Source of the DNA: Desulfobacteraceae bacterium
Lineage (GTDB): Bacteria; Desulfobacterota; DSM-4660; Desulfatiglandales; Desulfatiglandaceae
DNA: 6,103 nt
Assembly (NCBI GenBank): GCA_030612945.1
Contig: JAUWMY010000172.1
Location: 1-6,103, forward strand
Direction: 5' to 3'
The notes beneath the pieces are model-generated. The model made no database searches and was not told the origin of the DNA. It saw only the letters and a program-made list of their open reading frames with translations. A program made the position numbers and the translations under genes. Positions 1 through 4,792 of the stretch are shown piece by piece. The stretch's first letter is position 1; the number at the start of each line of letters is the position of its first letter.

Positions 1-25
1 CTGTCTATTTAGATACAGTAGACAG
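1..25. repeat. Inverted repeat with 7-bp arms
   Basis: CTGTCTA (1-7) is the exact reverse complement of TAGACAG (19-25), with 11 bases between. The repeat sits at the window edge, about 130 bases upstream of the J-domain gene, so it could be an operator or the tail of something to the left. No T-run follows directly, so it is not a convincing intrinsic terminator. Confidence 0.35.
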
Positions 26-130
26 AATTTCATAGATAAGAAACTCAATATTCCATCATTCCTAAGTTTGAAACCCATGTTTTTTCTCCCAGGAAAATCC
101 GAGTCAGTTTGTTCCCGCCTATCCAAGTTA

Positions 131-146
131 GGGCTTGCGCAAGCCC
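131..146. promoter_or_regulatory. Perfect 16-bp palindrome before the J-domain gene
   Basis: GGGCTTGCGCAAGCCC is a perfect palindrome ending three bases before the AGGG that serves as ribosome binding site for the TTG start at 159. As DNA it could be an operator for a dimeric regulator. As RNA it could form a short hairpin close to the ribosome binding site. The sequence shows only the symmetry and the position; the regulatory role is inference. Confidence 0.45.
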
Positions 147-158
147 TTAGGGTGAAAT

Positions 159-1358
159 TTGAAAAGCAGCCATAACAGCATTCTCTACAATGAGAAACTG
201 TTGACCCGATTTATTCAACAGCTTTTGGTAAGGTCTGATACCCCGTCCCACATTCAATTGGTAGCCAGCGATGCAACCTATTTGATTTTGTGTTCCCTTA
301 TCGTTAAGGACGAATTAAAAGATGACCAGAAATTCTTAAGGCTGTTGACGACAGTTTGCCGTCGAGAGGGCATCAATGTGCACAGGCTCCGGGAAAAGCT
401 CAAACCCGTTGCACGTTCTCTTGGATTGGCGGTAGCCCCCGAGGCCCAGACCGACTATTATGAACTTCTTGGGGTTAGCCCCCAGGCCAATGAGAGTGAA
501 ATACGGAAAGTTTTTCGGAAAAAGGCCTATGATTCGCACCCTGATACCAGCAGTTTGGGAGAACAGGGCAGCAAGGATTTCCTTGCATTGCACGAGGCCT
601 ATCTGACTCTAAAAGATCCCGTTCTACGCCGGCAATACGACCAAAGCCGGCGGTCCCTTGGCACCTGGTATGAAGGGCTTCATCAAAGCCGAAGCCATCA
701 GGGTAATGCCAGGTACTTTTACCAACTGGGCGGACTGTTCCTGGTTTTGATCATAGCCGGTTTTATCTTCGATTTCCTTTTCCAGCAAAGCGCTATCATG
801 GATGGGAGCTATCCCACAAAACAGGAGCATGCCCCGGCAGGAAGATATAGCGCCACAGGTGAAAAAAATTTAGACACACCAAATGGAGTAGTAATAGAAG
901 GACAGTTGGAGGAGGTTGAATCAAAGGTTGACGACTCAGCCAGAACAGTGAACGATCCGGGTGAGAAAAAACAAATCAATAGTGAATTGTTGGTAATGCC
1001 TCAAACAGAAGTGGGTGATTTAAAAAAGAGGCAGGATCAAATAGAATTGAGCAACCACAAGGTATGCCTTTTTTATTCGAAGGAAAAAGACAAAAGAATT
1101 ATGGAGAAATTGTCTAAGTTTTTACAAAGCAAAGGGTATGCGGAAACTTATGTTCAAAAGGTTAAATATCAGGATCGCGACATACGCTATTTCCATGAGG
1201 AAGACAAGGATGGAGTCCTCCTTTTCAGAAAGCATGTCTACAGCTTTATGACCAGCGCTACAAACACTAAAAACTTAAGGCTCAGAATTAGAAATATGGG
1301 TCACGCTTACCCGGATGCACCTGAGGGCTTGCTTGAACTATGGATGAATGGGTTGTAA
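159..1358 (+). CDS. Membrane-anchored J-domain (DnaJ-like) protein
   Basis: This 399-residue protein carries a J domain at about residues 99-165, beginning DYYELLGVSPQA, with the diagnostic HPD tripeptide at 127-129. J domains stimulate the ATPase of Hsp70/DnaK. An uncharacterised, mostly helical region of about 95 residues precedes it. One hydrophobic segment at about 189-208 probably spans the inner membrane, which would leave the J domain in the cytoplasm. A polar linker (about 210-298) leads to a C-terminal domain (about 300-399) that resembles the LytR_C or SPOR type of small alpha/beta fold; that resemblance is a guess. The glycine-rich and zinc-finger regions of true DnaJ are absent. 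TTG at 159 is the first possible start: an in-frame TGA lies at 153-155, and AGGG at 149-152 is well spaced. The client is unknown. The gene converges with the polysaccharide export gene, separated by 25 bases. Confidence 0.88.
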   Translation: MKSSHNSILYNEKLLTRFIQQLLVRSDTPSHIQLVASDATYLILCSLIVKDELKDDQKFLRLLTTVCRREGINVHRLREKLKPVARSLGLAVAPEAQTDYYELLGVSPQANESEIRKVFRKKAYDSHPDTSSLGEQGSKDFLALHEAYLTLKDPVLRRQYDQSRRSLGTWYEGLHQSRSHQGNARYFYQLGGLFLVLIIAGFIFDFLFQQSAIMDGSYPTKQEHAPAGRYSATGEKNLDTPNGVVIEGQLEEVESKVDDSARTVNDPGEKKQINSELLVMPQTEVGDLKKRQDQIELSNHKVCLFYSKEKDKRIMEKLSKFLQSKGYAETYVQKVKYQDRDIRYFHEEDKDGVLLFRKHVYSFMTSATNTKNLRLRIRNMGHAYPDAPEGLLELWMNGL

Positions 1359-1383
1359 CTGGTTACGGGGAACCTGTGAACCC

Positions 1384-2406
1384 CTAGCGTTCCGGGCTTT
1401 TATAACCGATCCAGAACAACCCGGGAAACCCAATGCCCATCCCTGAACCCTGCATCACTTTTCCCAGGACGCTGCCTTTGGCGATGATAACATCTCGATC
1501 CTTGATTTCCAGTTCAGATCCTTCCGGTTTTTGGAGATCAATATCAATGGGCTCTCGATCCCCATTTTCCTTTGGCCGTATCAGAATAACGGTGTCTTTG
1601 TTGGCATAAGGGGCAAGCCCCCCCCCTGCCATCAAAGCTTCTCGCAGGACCATTTTTTCCTTAATACGATACGATCCCGGCCTGCGCACGGCCCCGTCCA
1701 CGAAGAAAACGCCTGCCTCCGGCACATAAATAACATCGCCGCCATTGATTTCCACATTAAGCTCAGTCCTGCCTTCGTTGATGAGCTTATCCAGATCAAC
1801 GAAGAACATGCCATGTTCGTCAGGCTCGCTGCCGATACGGCGAATTTGCACGGTCCTGCCGGCATTATCGTTCAGACCACCCACAAGGGCCAAAACATCT
1901 ATGAGCCGCTGTTTCGAGAGATAATCATAGGTACCAGGACTCTTCACCTGGCCCACAACCGTAACCCGCTGACTAAAGCTCTCCTCAATGAATATATTGA
2001 CATGGGGATCCTTAATATAGCGCTTCCGGTACAGATGTTCGGTTTTCTCTTCAGCTTCCCGCGCTGTTAATCCTTTCACAAGAACCTGTCCAAGGAGCGG
2101 AAGGGTGACGTAGCCCCGTGAATTGACGCGAACCTTTTTCTCAAGATCTTTGGCCTCAAACACGGATACATGCAGCAAATCTCCAGAACCAATCAGATCA
2201 TCAATGGGGGAGACATTCATCTGAGCAGAGGCAAACAACCGCTCGTTGATCTGGGATATTTCGTTGCTTTTGTCCGATTTACCAGTATGTTGAGCAATCA
2301 GACTGCTCTGTGAGCCGCCACATCCCAACCAGGTGCCAAGGAACATCCCCAGGCCAATTGCCATGAAACAGTAAAATACATGCCGCTTTCTTATTACAAT
2401 CTTCAT
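1384..2406 (-). CDS. Wza-like polysaccharide export protein (Poly_export and SLBB domains)
   Basis: This 340-residue exported protein is of the outer-membrane polysaccharide export family. It starts with a basic N-terminus and a hydrophobic segment (10-28) ending at Cys29. That suggests a lipoprotein, but the lipobox is poor (WLG before Cys instead of LAG or LSG). The Poly_export domain spans about 66-142 (IGSGDLLHVSVFEAKDLE, YVTLPLLGQV). Two SLBB domains follow at about 147-228 (VVGQVKSPGTY) and 233-309 (VDGAVRRPGSY). The hydrophobic, glycine-rich C-terminus could be the membrane-inserting end that Wza has, which is inference. The start is fixed by an in-frame TGA two codons upstream (2410-2412), although the ribosome binding site is weak. 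It lies 160 bases downstream of the FecR-like gene on the same strand. A run of nine G inside SLBB2 could permit slippage. The role would be moving capsule or exopolysaccharide across the outer membrane. Confidence 0.92.
   Translation of the reverse strand: MKIVIRKRHVFYCFMAIGLGMFLGTWLGCGGSQSSLIAQHTGKSDKSNEISQINERLFASAQMNVSPIDDLIGSGDLLHVSVFEAKDLEKKVRVNSRGYVTLPLLGQVLVKGLTAREAEEKTEHLYRKRYIKDPHVNIFIEESFSQRVTVVGQVKSPGTYDYLSKQRLIDVLALVGGLNDNAGRTVQIRRIGSEPDEHGMFFVDLDKLINEGRTELNVEINGGDVIYVPEAGVFFVDGAVRRPGSYRIKEKMVLREALMAGGGLAPYANKDTVILIRPKENGDREPIDIDLQKPEGSELEIKDRDVIIAKGSVLGKVMQGSGMGIGFPGLFWIGYKSPER
1618..1626 (-). repeat. G9 homopolymer tract inside the export gene
   Basis: Nine consecutive C on the plus strand are nine G in the coding strand, encoding Gly261-Gly263 as GGG GGG GGG within the second SLBB domain. 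Long homopolymers in surface-polysaccharide genes can slip during replication and switch expression. A one-base change here would shift the frame for the last roughly 77 residues. The tract is seen directly; phase variation is inferred. Confidence 0.6.
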
Positions 2407-2430
2407 TGTTCAGACCGTGCGTGCATGAAA

Positions 2431-2465
2431 ATGGCGGCTCCCCACAGGCCATGGGCCGCCGCCAT
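2431..2465 (-). promoter_or_regulatory. Strong hairpin between the FecR-like and export genes
   Basis: On the minus strand ATGGCGGC (2465-2458) is fully complementary to GCCGCCAT (2438-2431), and CCC/GGG inside the 19-base loop could extend the stem. TTTTC follows immediately. The hairpin lies 25-59 bases before the export gene's ATG. It could be a weak terminator or attenuator, or a processing or stabilising structure that sets the ratio of the two gene products. The T-run is short for a full intrinsic terminator. Confidence 0.5.
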
Positions 2466-2566
2466 AATTCCCGGCAATCGAAAATATTCAATTATTTGAG
2501 GATAGCCCAATACAATTTTTTGCCACAAGATGCGCAGAAATAATTCGTAAGGTCTTAAATAACCAA

Positions 2567-3316
2567 TCATGGGGAGGAAGGGCTTGCGTCCCTGCTGCCA
2601 GCGTTGCTTTTGTCCCCGCTATTAACAGCAAGGGCAACTATGGTTGCGGCGGCTGCTGCGCCGAGAACTCCGTAAAGAACCTTGTTTCCGGTACCTTTCT
2701 TTGGCTTTGTGCCTGGTTTTTTGGGTGCTGAAGCCGCAGAGGCGGCGGCTTGTTCGGTATTCTGGGCCACCTTAATCCGGTTACCTGCCTGGATCAGCTT
2801 TTCCCCTTCAGGGCTCGAAATCAGCAATGAACCTCCCTCGATAACCCCGATTTCGGTGCCCTCCGATGTCACCGCTACGTAGCCTTTCAATAAACCCCCA
2901 TCAGTGGATGCGTTCAGCGTCGCTTCCTGAGCGGTAAAAACTCCGTGAGGTGTAATGAATACTATTGGCCGAGGCAATTCGGATAAGGCAAAATAAGCGG
3001 TTCCTTCCCGCAGTTCAAATTCCACGCTGTCTGCGTTAGTGGTGACAGAAAACAGGCTTTTATCGGCTGCCACCCAGTAGAGGCCATCCATTTTCAAACC
3101 GGCCTTACCGTCGCATAACAATAAGAAGCCTTCAGGGAGCGGGGCTTCAGCGCTGATCTCGCTCACTTTATTGTCCTCCTGATAAACGAAGACCTTGCCC
3201 GTGGGCATTATTCTTGCCGGATATAAACCGGAAGCAAAGCCCGCGGTCGCGAAAGCGAGCAATACGATGGTAACAACTGCTTTAATGCATGATTTGCTTT
3301 TGACTATCTGCAACAT
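2567..3316 (-). CDS. Exported FecR-like protein with C-terminal hydrophobic helix
   Basis: This 249-residue protein has a signal peptide at 1-29 (basic, then AVVTIVLLAFATA, probable cleavage after AFA or ASG). A FecR-like beta-rich domain follows at about 35-185. The family pattern shows in VEFELREGTAYFAL (98-111), ITPHGVFTAQEATLNAS (121-137) and VIEGGSLLISSPEG (158-171). An Ala/Pro/Lys-rich linker (186-210) leads to a hydrophobic helix at about 213-232 (VLYGVLGAAAAATIVALAV), then a polar tail. FecR domains of this exported type occur beside polysaccharide export and cell-envelope genes; they are not restricted to iron signalling, and no sigma factor or TonB receptor gene is seen here. AGGGAGGGT at 3321-3329 lies five bases before the ATG, an excellent ribosome binding site. 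The gene is upstream of the Wza-like gene on the same strand, so co-transcription is likely. Its exact function is unknown. Confidence 0.85.
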   Translation of the reverse strand: MLQIVKSKSCIKAVVTIVLLAFATAGFASGLYPARIMPTGKVFVYQEDNKVSEISAEAPLPEGFLLLCDGKAGLKMDGLYWVAADKSLFSVTTNADSVEFELREGTAYFALSELPRPIVFITPHGVFTAQEATLNASTDGGLLKGYVAVTSEGTEIGVIEGGSLLISSPEGEKLIQAGNRIKVAQNTEQAAASAASAPKKPGTKPKKGTGNKVLYGVLGAAAAATIVALAVNSGDKSNAGSRDASPSSP

Positions 3317-3330
3317 GGTGTACCCTCCCT

Positions 3331-3348
3331 CTTCAATTGGAATTGAAG
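3331..3348. promoter_or_regulatory. Inverted repeat next to the FecR-like gene's ribosome binding site
   Basis: CTTCAATT and AATTGAAG form perfect 8-bp arms around a two-base centre. The repeat directly abuts the AGGGAGGGT ribosome binding site of the FecR-like gene and lies downstream of a TATAAT box. It could be a DNA operator, or an RNA stem affecting ribosome access. Confidence 0.5.
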
Positions 3349-3380
3349 GTAACTACAAAAATTAATAACTGAAAAATTTA

Positions 3381-3386
3381 ATTATA
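3381..3386 (-). promoter_or_regulatory. Possible -10 box for the FecR-like gene
   Basis: The minus strand reads a perfect TATAAT, 65 bases before the FecR-like start codon. No good -35 hexamer is present 16-18 bases upstream, so an activator may be needed or this may be chance in A+T-rich DNA. An imperfect palindrome (CCGG-ATAAA-CCGG, 3394-3406) occupies the spacer and -35 region. Confidence 0.35.
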
Positions 3387-3405
3387 CCCTAACCCGGATA
3401 AACCG

Positions 3406-3485
3406 GAATTGATGAATTGCGAATTGAGGGATTGAGGAATTAAAAACAACCGCTTCGATCTAATCCCTGAATTCCTGAATTCCTA
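3406..3485. repeat. Short degenerate repeats of GAATTGAG type, in inverted halves
   Basis: Positions 3406-3442 contain about five degenerate 7-8-base units (GAATTGAT, GAATTGC, GAATTGAG, GGATTGAG, GAATTA). Positions 3461-3485 read the same style on the other strand (AGGAATTC, AGGAATTC, AGGGATTA). The two halves could pair imperfectly. This is low-complexity intergenic DNA of a kind I recall from environmental genomes; no function is visible. Confidence 0.55.
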
Positions 3486-3495
3486 AATTTATTGG

Positions 3496-3516
3496 CAACA
3501 GAGCGCTTCGCTGTTG
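3496..3516. repeat. Small hairpin flanked by CTAAATTT direct repeats
   Basis: CAAC-AG-AGCG-CTT-CGCT-GTTG folds into an 8-bp stem with a two-base bulge and a three-base loop. CTAAATTT occurs on both sides (3483-3490 and 3521-3528). No T-run follows in either direction, so it is not an obvious terminator. Direct repeats around a hairpin could mark a small inserted element, which is speculative. Confidence 0.3.
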
Positions 3517-3718
3517 GAATCTAAATTTGTGAGCCTTTTGCGCACAATATTTTTTATAAGGGCCTAATTGAGTTAAAATTACCAGAAAGTATGTGCAAAT
3601 CCTACCCGCCCCTCACTTCGCTGGGTCAGTCTCTACGTGGGTATGACGGGGATAGATAGTAAAATAAAAAAACAGTACCTAATAAAATAATATATTCTTC
3701 TATCAAAAAAAGTACTTT
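3517..3718. other. Gene-free A+T-rich stretch
   Basis: I see no credible coding region, RNA gene or mobile-element end in these 200 bases. The segment becomes strongly A+T-rich from about 3655. Around 3636-3654 the sequence GTGGGTATGACGGGGATAG resembles a degraded copy of the common bacterial dispersed repeat containing GGATGACGGG, but this is only a resemblance. Confidence 0.4.
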
Positions 3719-3725
3719 ATGTCAA
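3697..3725 (-). promoter_or_regulatory. Possible orphan sigma-70 promoter
   Basis: On the minus strand TTGACA (3725-3720) is followed by 17 bases and TAGAAG (3702-3697), a perfect -35 with a fair -10. No gene begins downstream on this strand until the FecR-like gene about 380 bases on. It could be the relic of a lost cassette, the promoter of an untranslated RNA, or chance in A+T-rich DNA. Confidence 0.25.
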
Positions 3726-3750
3726 GGAAAAAGATCAAGACAAAGGGTCG

Positions 3751-3767
3751 TGTCAACACATTTGACA
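3751..3767. repeat. Inverted repeat TGTCAA-N5-TTGACA
   Basis: Two perfect 6-bp arms surround CACAT. Both arms happen to equal a -35 hexamer reading outward on opposite strands, but no matching -10 or gene follows on either side. It may be an operator relic or a fragment of a dispersed repeat. Confidence 0.3.
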
Positions 3768-3814
3768 GATGTTCGTCATCCATTTCAAATCAAGAATCTA
3801 TCTCTACCAGGGGA

Positions 3815-3956
3815 GAGGAAATAGGAGACAGGAGAGAGAAAAGGGAAAAGGGAAAAGAGGAAATAGGAGATAGGAAAGAGGAAAGGGAAGAGAGGTCGGA
3901 GGTCAGAAATCCGAGGTCAGGGGTCAGGATGGAAAAAGACAGGAGTCAGTGGTCAG
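3815..3956 (+). repeat. Purine-rich repeat block with GAGGTCAG units
   Basis: The first part holds a 24-base block at 3815-3838 repeated at 3857-3880 with two mismatches, with tandem GGGAAAA units between. The second part holds units of GAGGTCAG or close variants at 3899-3906, 3913-3920, 3921-3927, 3943-3949 and 3951-3956. A reading frame runs through all of it, but it encodes only charged low-complexity sequence (REKREKGKEE). I treat it as an intergenic repeat, not a gene. It ends about 40 bases from the toxin stop codon. Confidence 0.75.
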
Positions 3957-3994
3957 AGGGCCGGGAACGTGTGGTAAAGGTGCCGGACATACGG

Positions 3995-4261
3995 CTATTT
4001 AAACATCTGAGAATGATTGCCGATCCTTGTTAACCTGATAATGTCGTCTTCAATATAATATACAACCAATACGTCTCCACCAATATGAAATTCTCTAAAA
4101 CCTGAATAATTTCCAATCAGGCTGTGGTCCCTTGCTTCAAGAGGCAGCGATTTGCCTTCTAACAGTAACGATAAGAACTTAATATATTTAGCATATTGCT
4201 TGTCGGTTATCTTGAGTTTCTGATAGTCCTTTTTAAAGATCTTGGCTCTGAATAATTGCAT
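3995..4261 (-). CDS. yafQ: YafQ/RelE-family mRNA interferase toxin
   Basis: This 88-residue protein matches the YafQ branch of RelE-fold toxins, which cut mRNA in the ribosomal A site. The family signature runs DHSLIGNYSGFREFHI (45-60), then GDVLVVYY (62-69) and RIGNHSQMF (79-87). Residues corresponding to the E. coli YafQ active-site set are visible: His46, His59, Asp63, His83 and Phe87. The Trp that follows the Asp in E. coli YafQ is Val64 here. The length is normal (E. coli YafQ is 92). The start codon lies five bases after the antitoxin stop, so the pair is translated from one mRNA with the antitoxin first. The stop lies only about 40 bases from the GAGGTCAG repeat block. RelE or another subfamily of the same fold is the only real alternative. 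Confidence 0.93.
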   Translation of the reverse strand: MQLFRAKIFKKDYQKLKITDKQYAKYIKFLSLLLEGKSLPLEARDHSLIGNYSGFREFHIGGDVLVVYYIEDDIIRLTRIGNHSQMFK

Positions 4262-4266
4262 AAACG

Positions 4267-4503
4267 TTACTTCTTGAACTCATCCAGAGTAACAAAATCA
4301 CCTTCTAAGTTTTTTGCCTCTTCCATTGCCTGAACTGTTTCATTATTTGGTATTTTTACTTCAAATGGGAGTCCTTTGGCAGAAACAATCATGCTGTTAA
4401 AAATATTAACCGCTTGTGAGTAAGACAATCCTAGATATTTTAGGATTATTTTAGCTTGAGTGTAATTATTCTGATCAACCCTTATAGTAGTTTGGGTTTT
4501 CAT
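4267..4503 (-). CDS. RelB/DinJ-family antitoxin
   Basis: This 78-residue protein has the RelB/DinJ layout. The N-terminal ribbon-helix-helix (about 3-45) is TTIRVDQNNYTQAKIILKYL followed by GLSYSQAVNIFNSMIV. A short linker with GLPFEVKIPN comes next, then a C-terminal acidic and helical tail (about 55-78, ETVQAMEEAKNLEGDF) that would wrap and neutralise the toxin. The ribbon strand binds DNA as a dimer and represses the operon. GGGAGGT lies six bases before the ATG, a strong ribosome binding site that favours antitoxin over toxin. The 7-2-7 palindrome in its promoter (4542-4557) is the natural target. The toxin gene follows after five bases. Confidence 0.92.
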   Translation of the reverse strand: MKTQTTIRVDQNNYTQAKIILKYLGLSYSQAVNIFNSMIVSAKGLPFEVKIPNNETVQAMEEAKNLEGDFVTLDEFKK

Positions 4504-4537
4504 TGATATACCTCCCAGTTAAATTTAGCATGTGGCA

Positions 4538-4566
4538 TATGTATCCCAAATGGGATATTTTGTCAA
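4538..4566 (-). promoter_or_regulatory. Sigma-70 promoter of the RelB-YafQ operon
   Basis: On the minus strand a perfect TTGACA (4566-4561) is followed by 17 bases and TACATA (4543-4538), about 35 bases before the antitoxin start. The -35 and spacing are ideal and the -10 is mediocre. The spacer is occupied by the operator palindrome, which explains how the antitoxin would shut the promoter off. Confidence 0.7.
4542..4557. promoter_or_regulatory. Operator palindrome of the RelB-YafQ operon
   Basis: TATCCCA-AA-TGGGATA has perfect 7-bp arms. It fills the spacer between the -35 and -10 boxes and touches the -10, the usual place for an autorepressing antitoxin to bind. The symmetry is seen directly; binding by the RelB-like protein is inferred from the family. 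Confidence 0.7.
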
Positions 4567-4591
4567 GTAATTTTGAAATGTGGCCCTTGGG

Positions 4592-4615
4592 GAGGTCCAG
4601 GGGGAGGTCAGAGGA
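4592..4615 (+). repeat. Second GAGGTCAG repeat cluster
   Basis: GAGGTCCAG (4592-4600) and GAGGTCAG (4604-4611) lie about 25 bases upstream of the RelB-YafQ promoter, in the same orientation as the block at 3899-3956. With that block they bracket the operon. Confidence 0.55.
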
Positions 4616-4650
4616 GGAAATATCGGACTATTCAATGTGCGCTTGTGGAT

Positions 4651-4770
4651 ATGCCAGGGACGGCTATTAGGGGTATTTATCGTGATGGGAAGATTATACC
4701 TCAGGAAGAAATCCCATTTGTTTGGCATAAGTTGAATAACATTGAAAACGTCATGATTTCAGTAAGTTGT
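4651..4770 (+). pseudogene. Probable remnant of a small antitoxin of the 'GIYRDGKI' type
   Basis: In the frame starting ATG at 4651 the translation begins MPGTAIRGIYRDGKIIPQ and continues EEIPF...NVMISV. This resembles the short beta-rich antitoxins (AF2212/DUF104- or DUF2281-like) whose pattern is roughly I-KGIYKDGKI-L-E-IPF-E--VIV-F and which usually precede a PIN toxin. After about 4770 the frame continues only as antisense of the PIN gene, to a stop at 4903-4905. No good ribosome binding site precedes the ATG, and no partner toxin follows on this strand. I read it as the front of an antitoxin gene cut by, or left beside, the converging toxin cassette. The family match rests on about 35 residues and is from memory. 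Confidence 0.5.
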
Positions 4771-4792
4771 ATTAATTCCGACACAATATTTG

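Noticed and set aside
1358..1384. A shared terminator between the convergent J-domain and export genes
   Set aside because: GGGG and CCCC flank the gap, but the stem is only four pairs with a ten-base loop and there is no T-run on either strand.
1531..2070. A 179-codon plus-strand reading frame opposite the export gene
   Set aside because: It is antisense to a clear Poly_export/SLBB protein and has no recognisable features of its own.
2320..2406. A definite lipoprotein signal in the export protein
   Set aside because: Cys29 follows a hydrophobic segment, but the residues before it (W-L-G) do not fit the lipobox well, so lipidation is left as possible only.
2505..2535. A sigma-54 promoter upstream of the export gene (TGGCAAAAAATTG on the minus strand)
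   Set aside because: The spacing between the GG and the downstream element is one base short, and the essential GC of the -12 element is missing.
3406..3485. A CRISPR-like array
   Set aside because: The units are only 7-8 bases, degenerate and contiguous, without unique spacers and with no cas genes nearby.
3600..3655. A structured RNA or insertion-sequence end around the ATGACGGGG motif
   Set aside because: Pairing between CTACCCGCCCC and the later GTGGGTATGACGGGG is patchy, and no element boundaries or second copy are visible in the window.
3719..4033. A 104-codon plus-strand reading frame starting at ATG 3719
   Set aside because: Most of it is a translation of purine-rich tandem repeats (Arg, Glu, Lys and Gly only). 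It has no recognisable domain and it overlaps the toxin gene's end.
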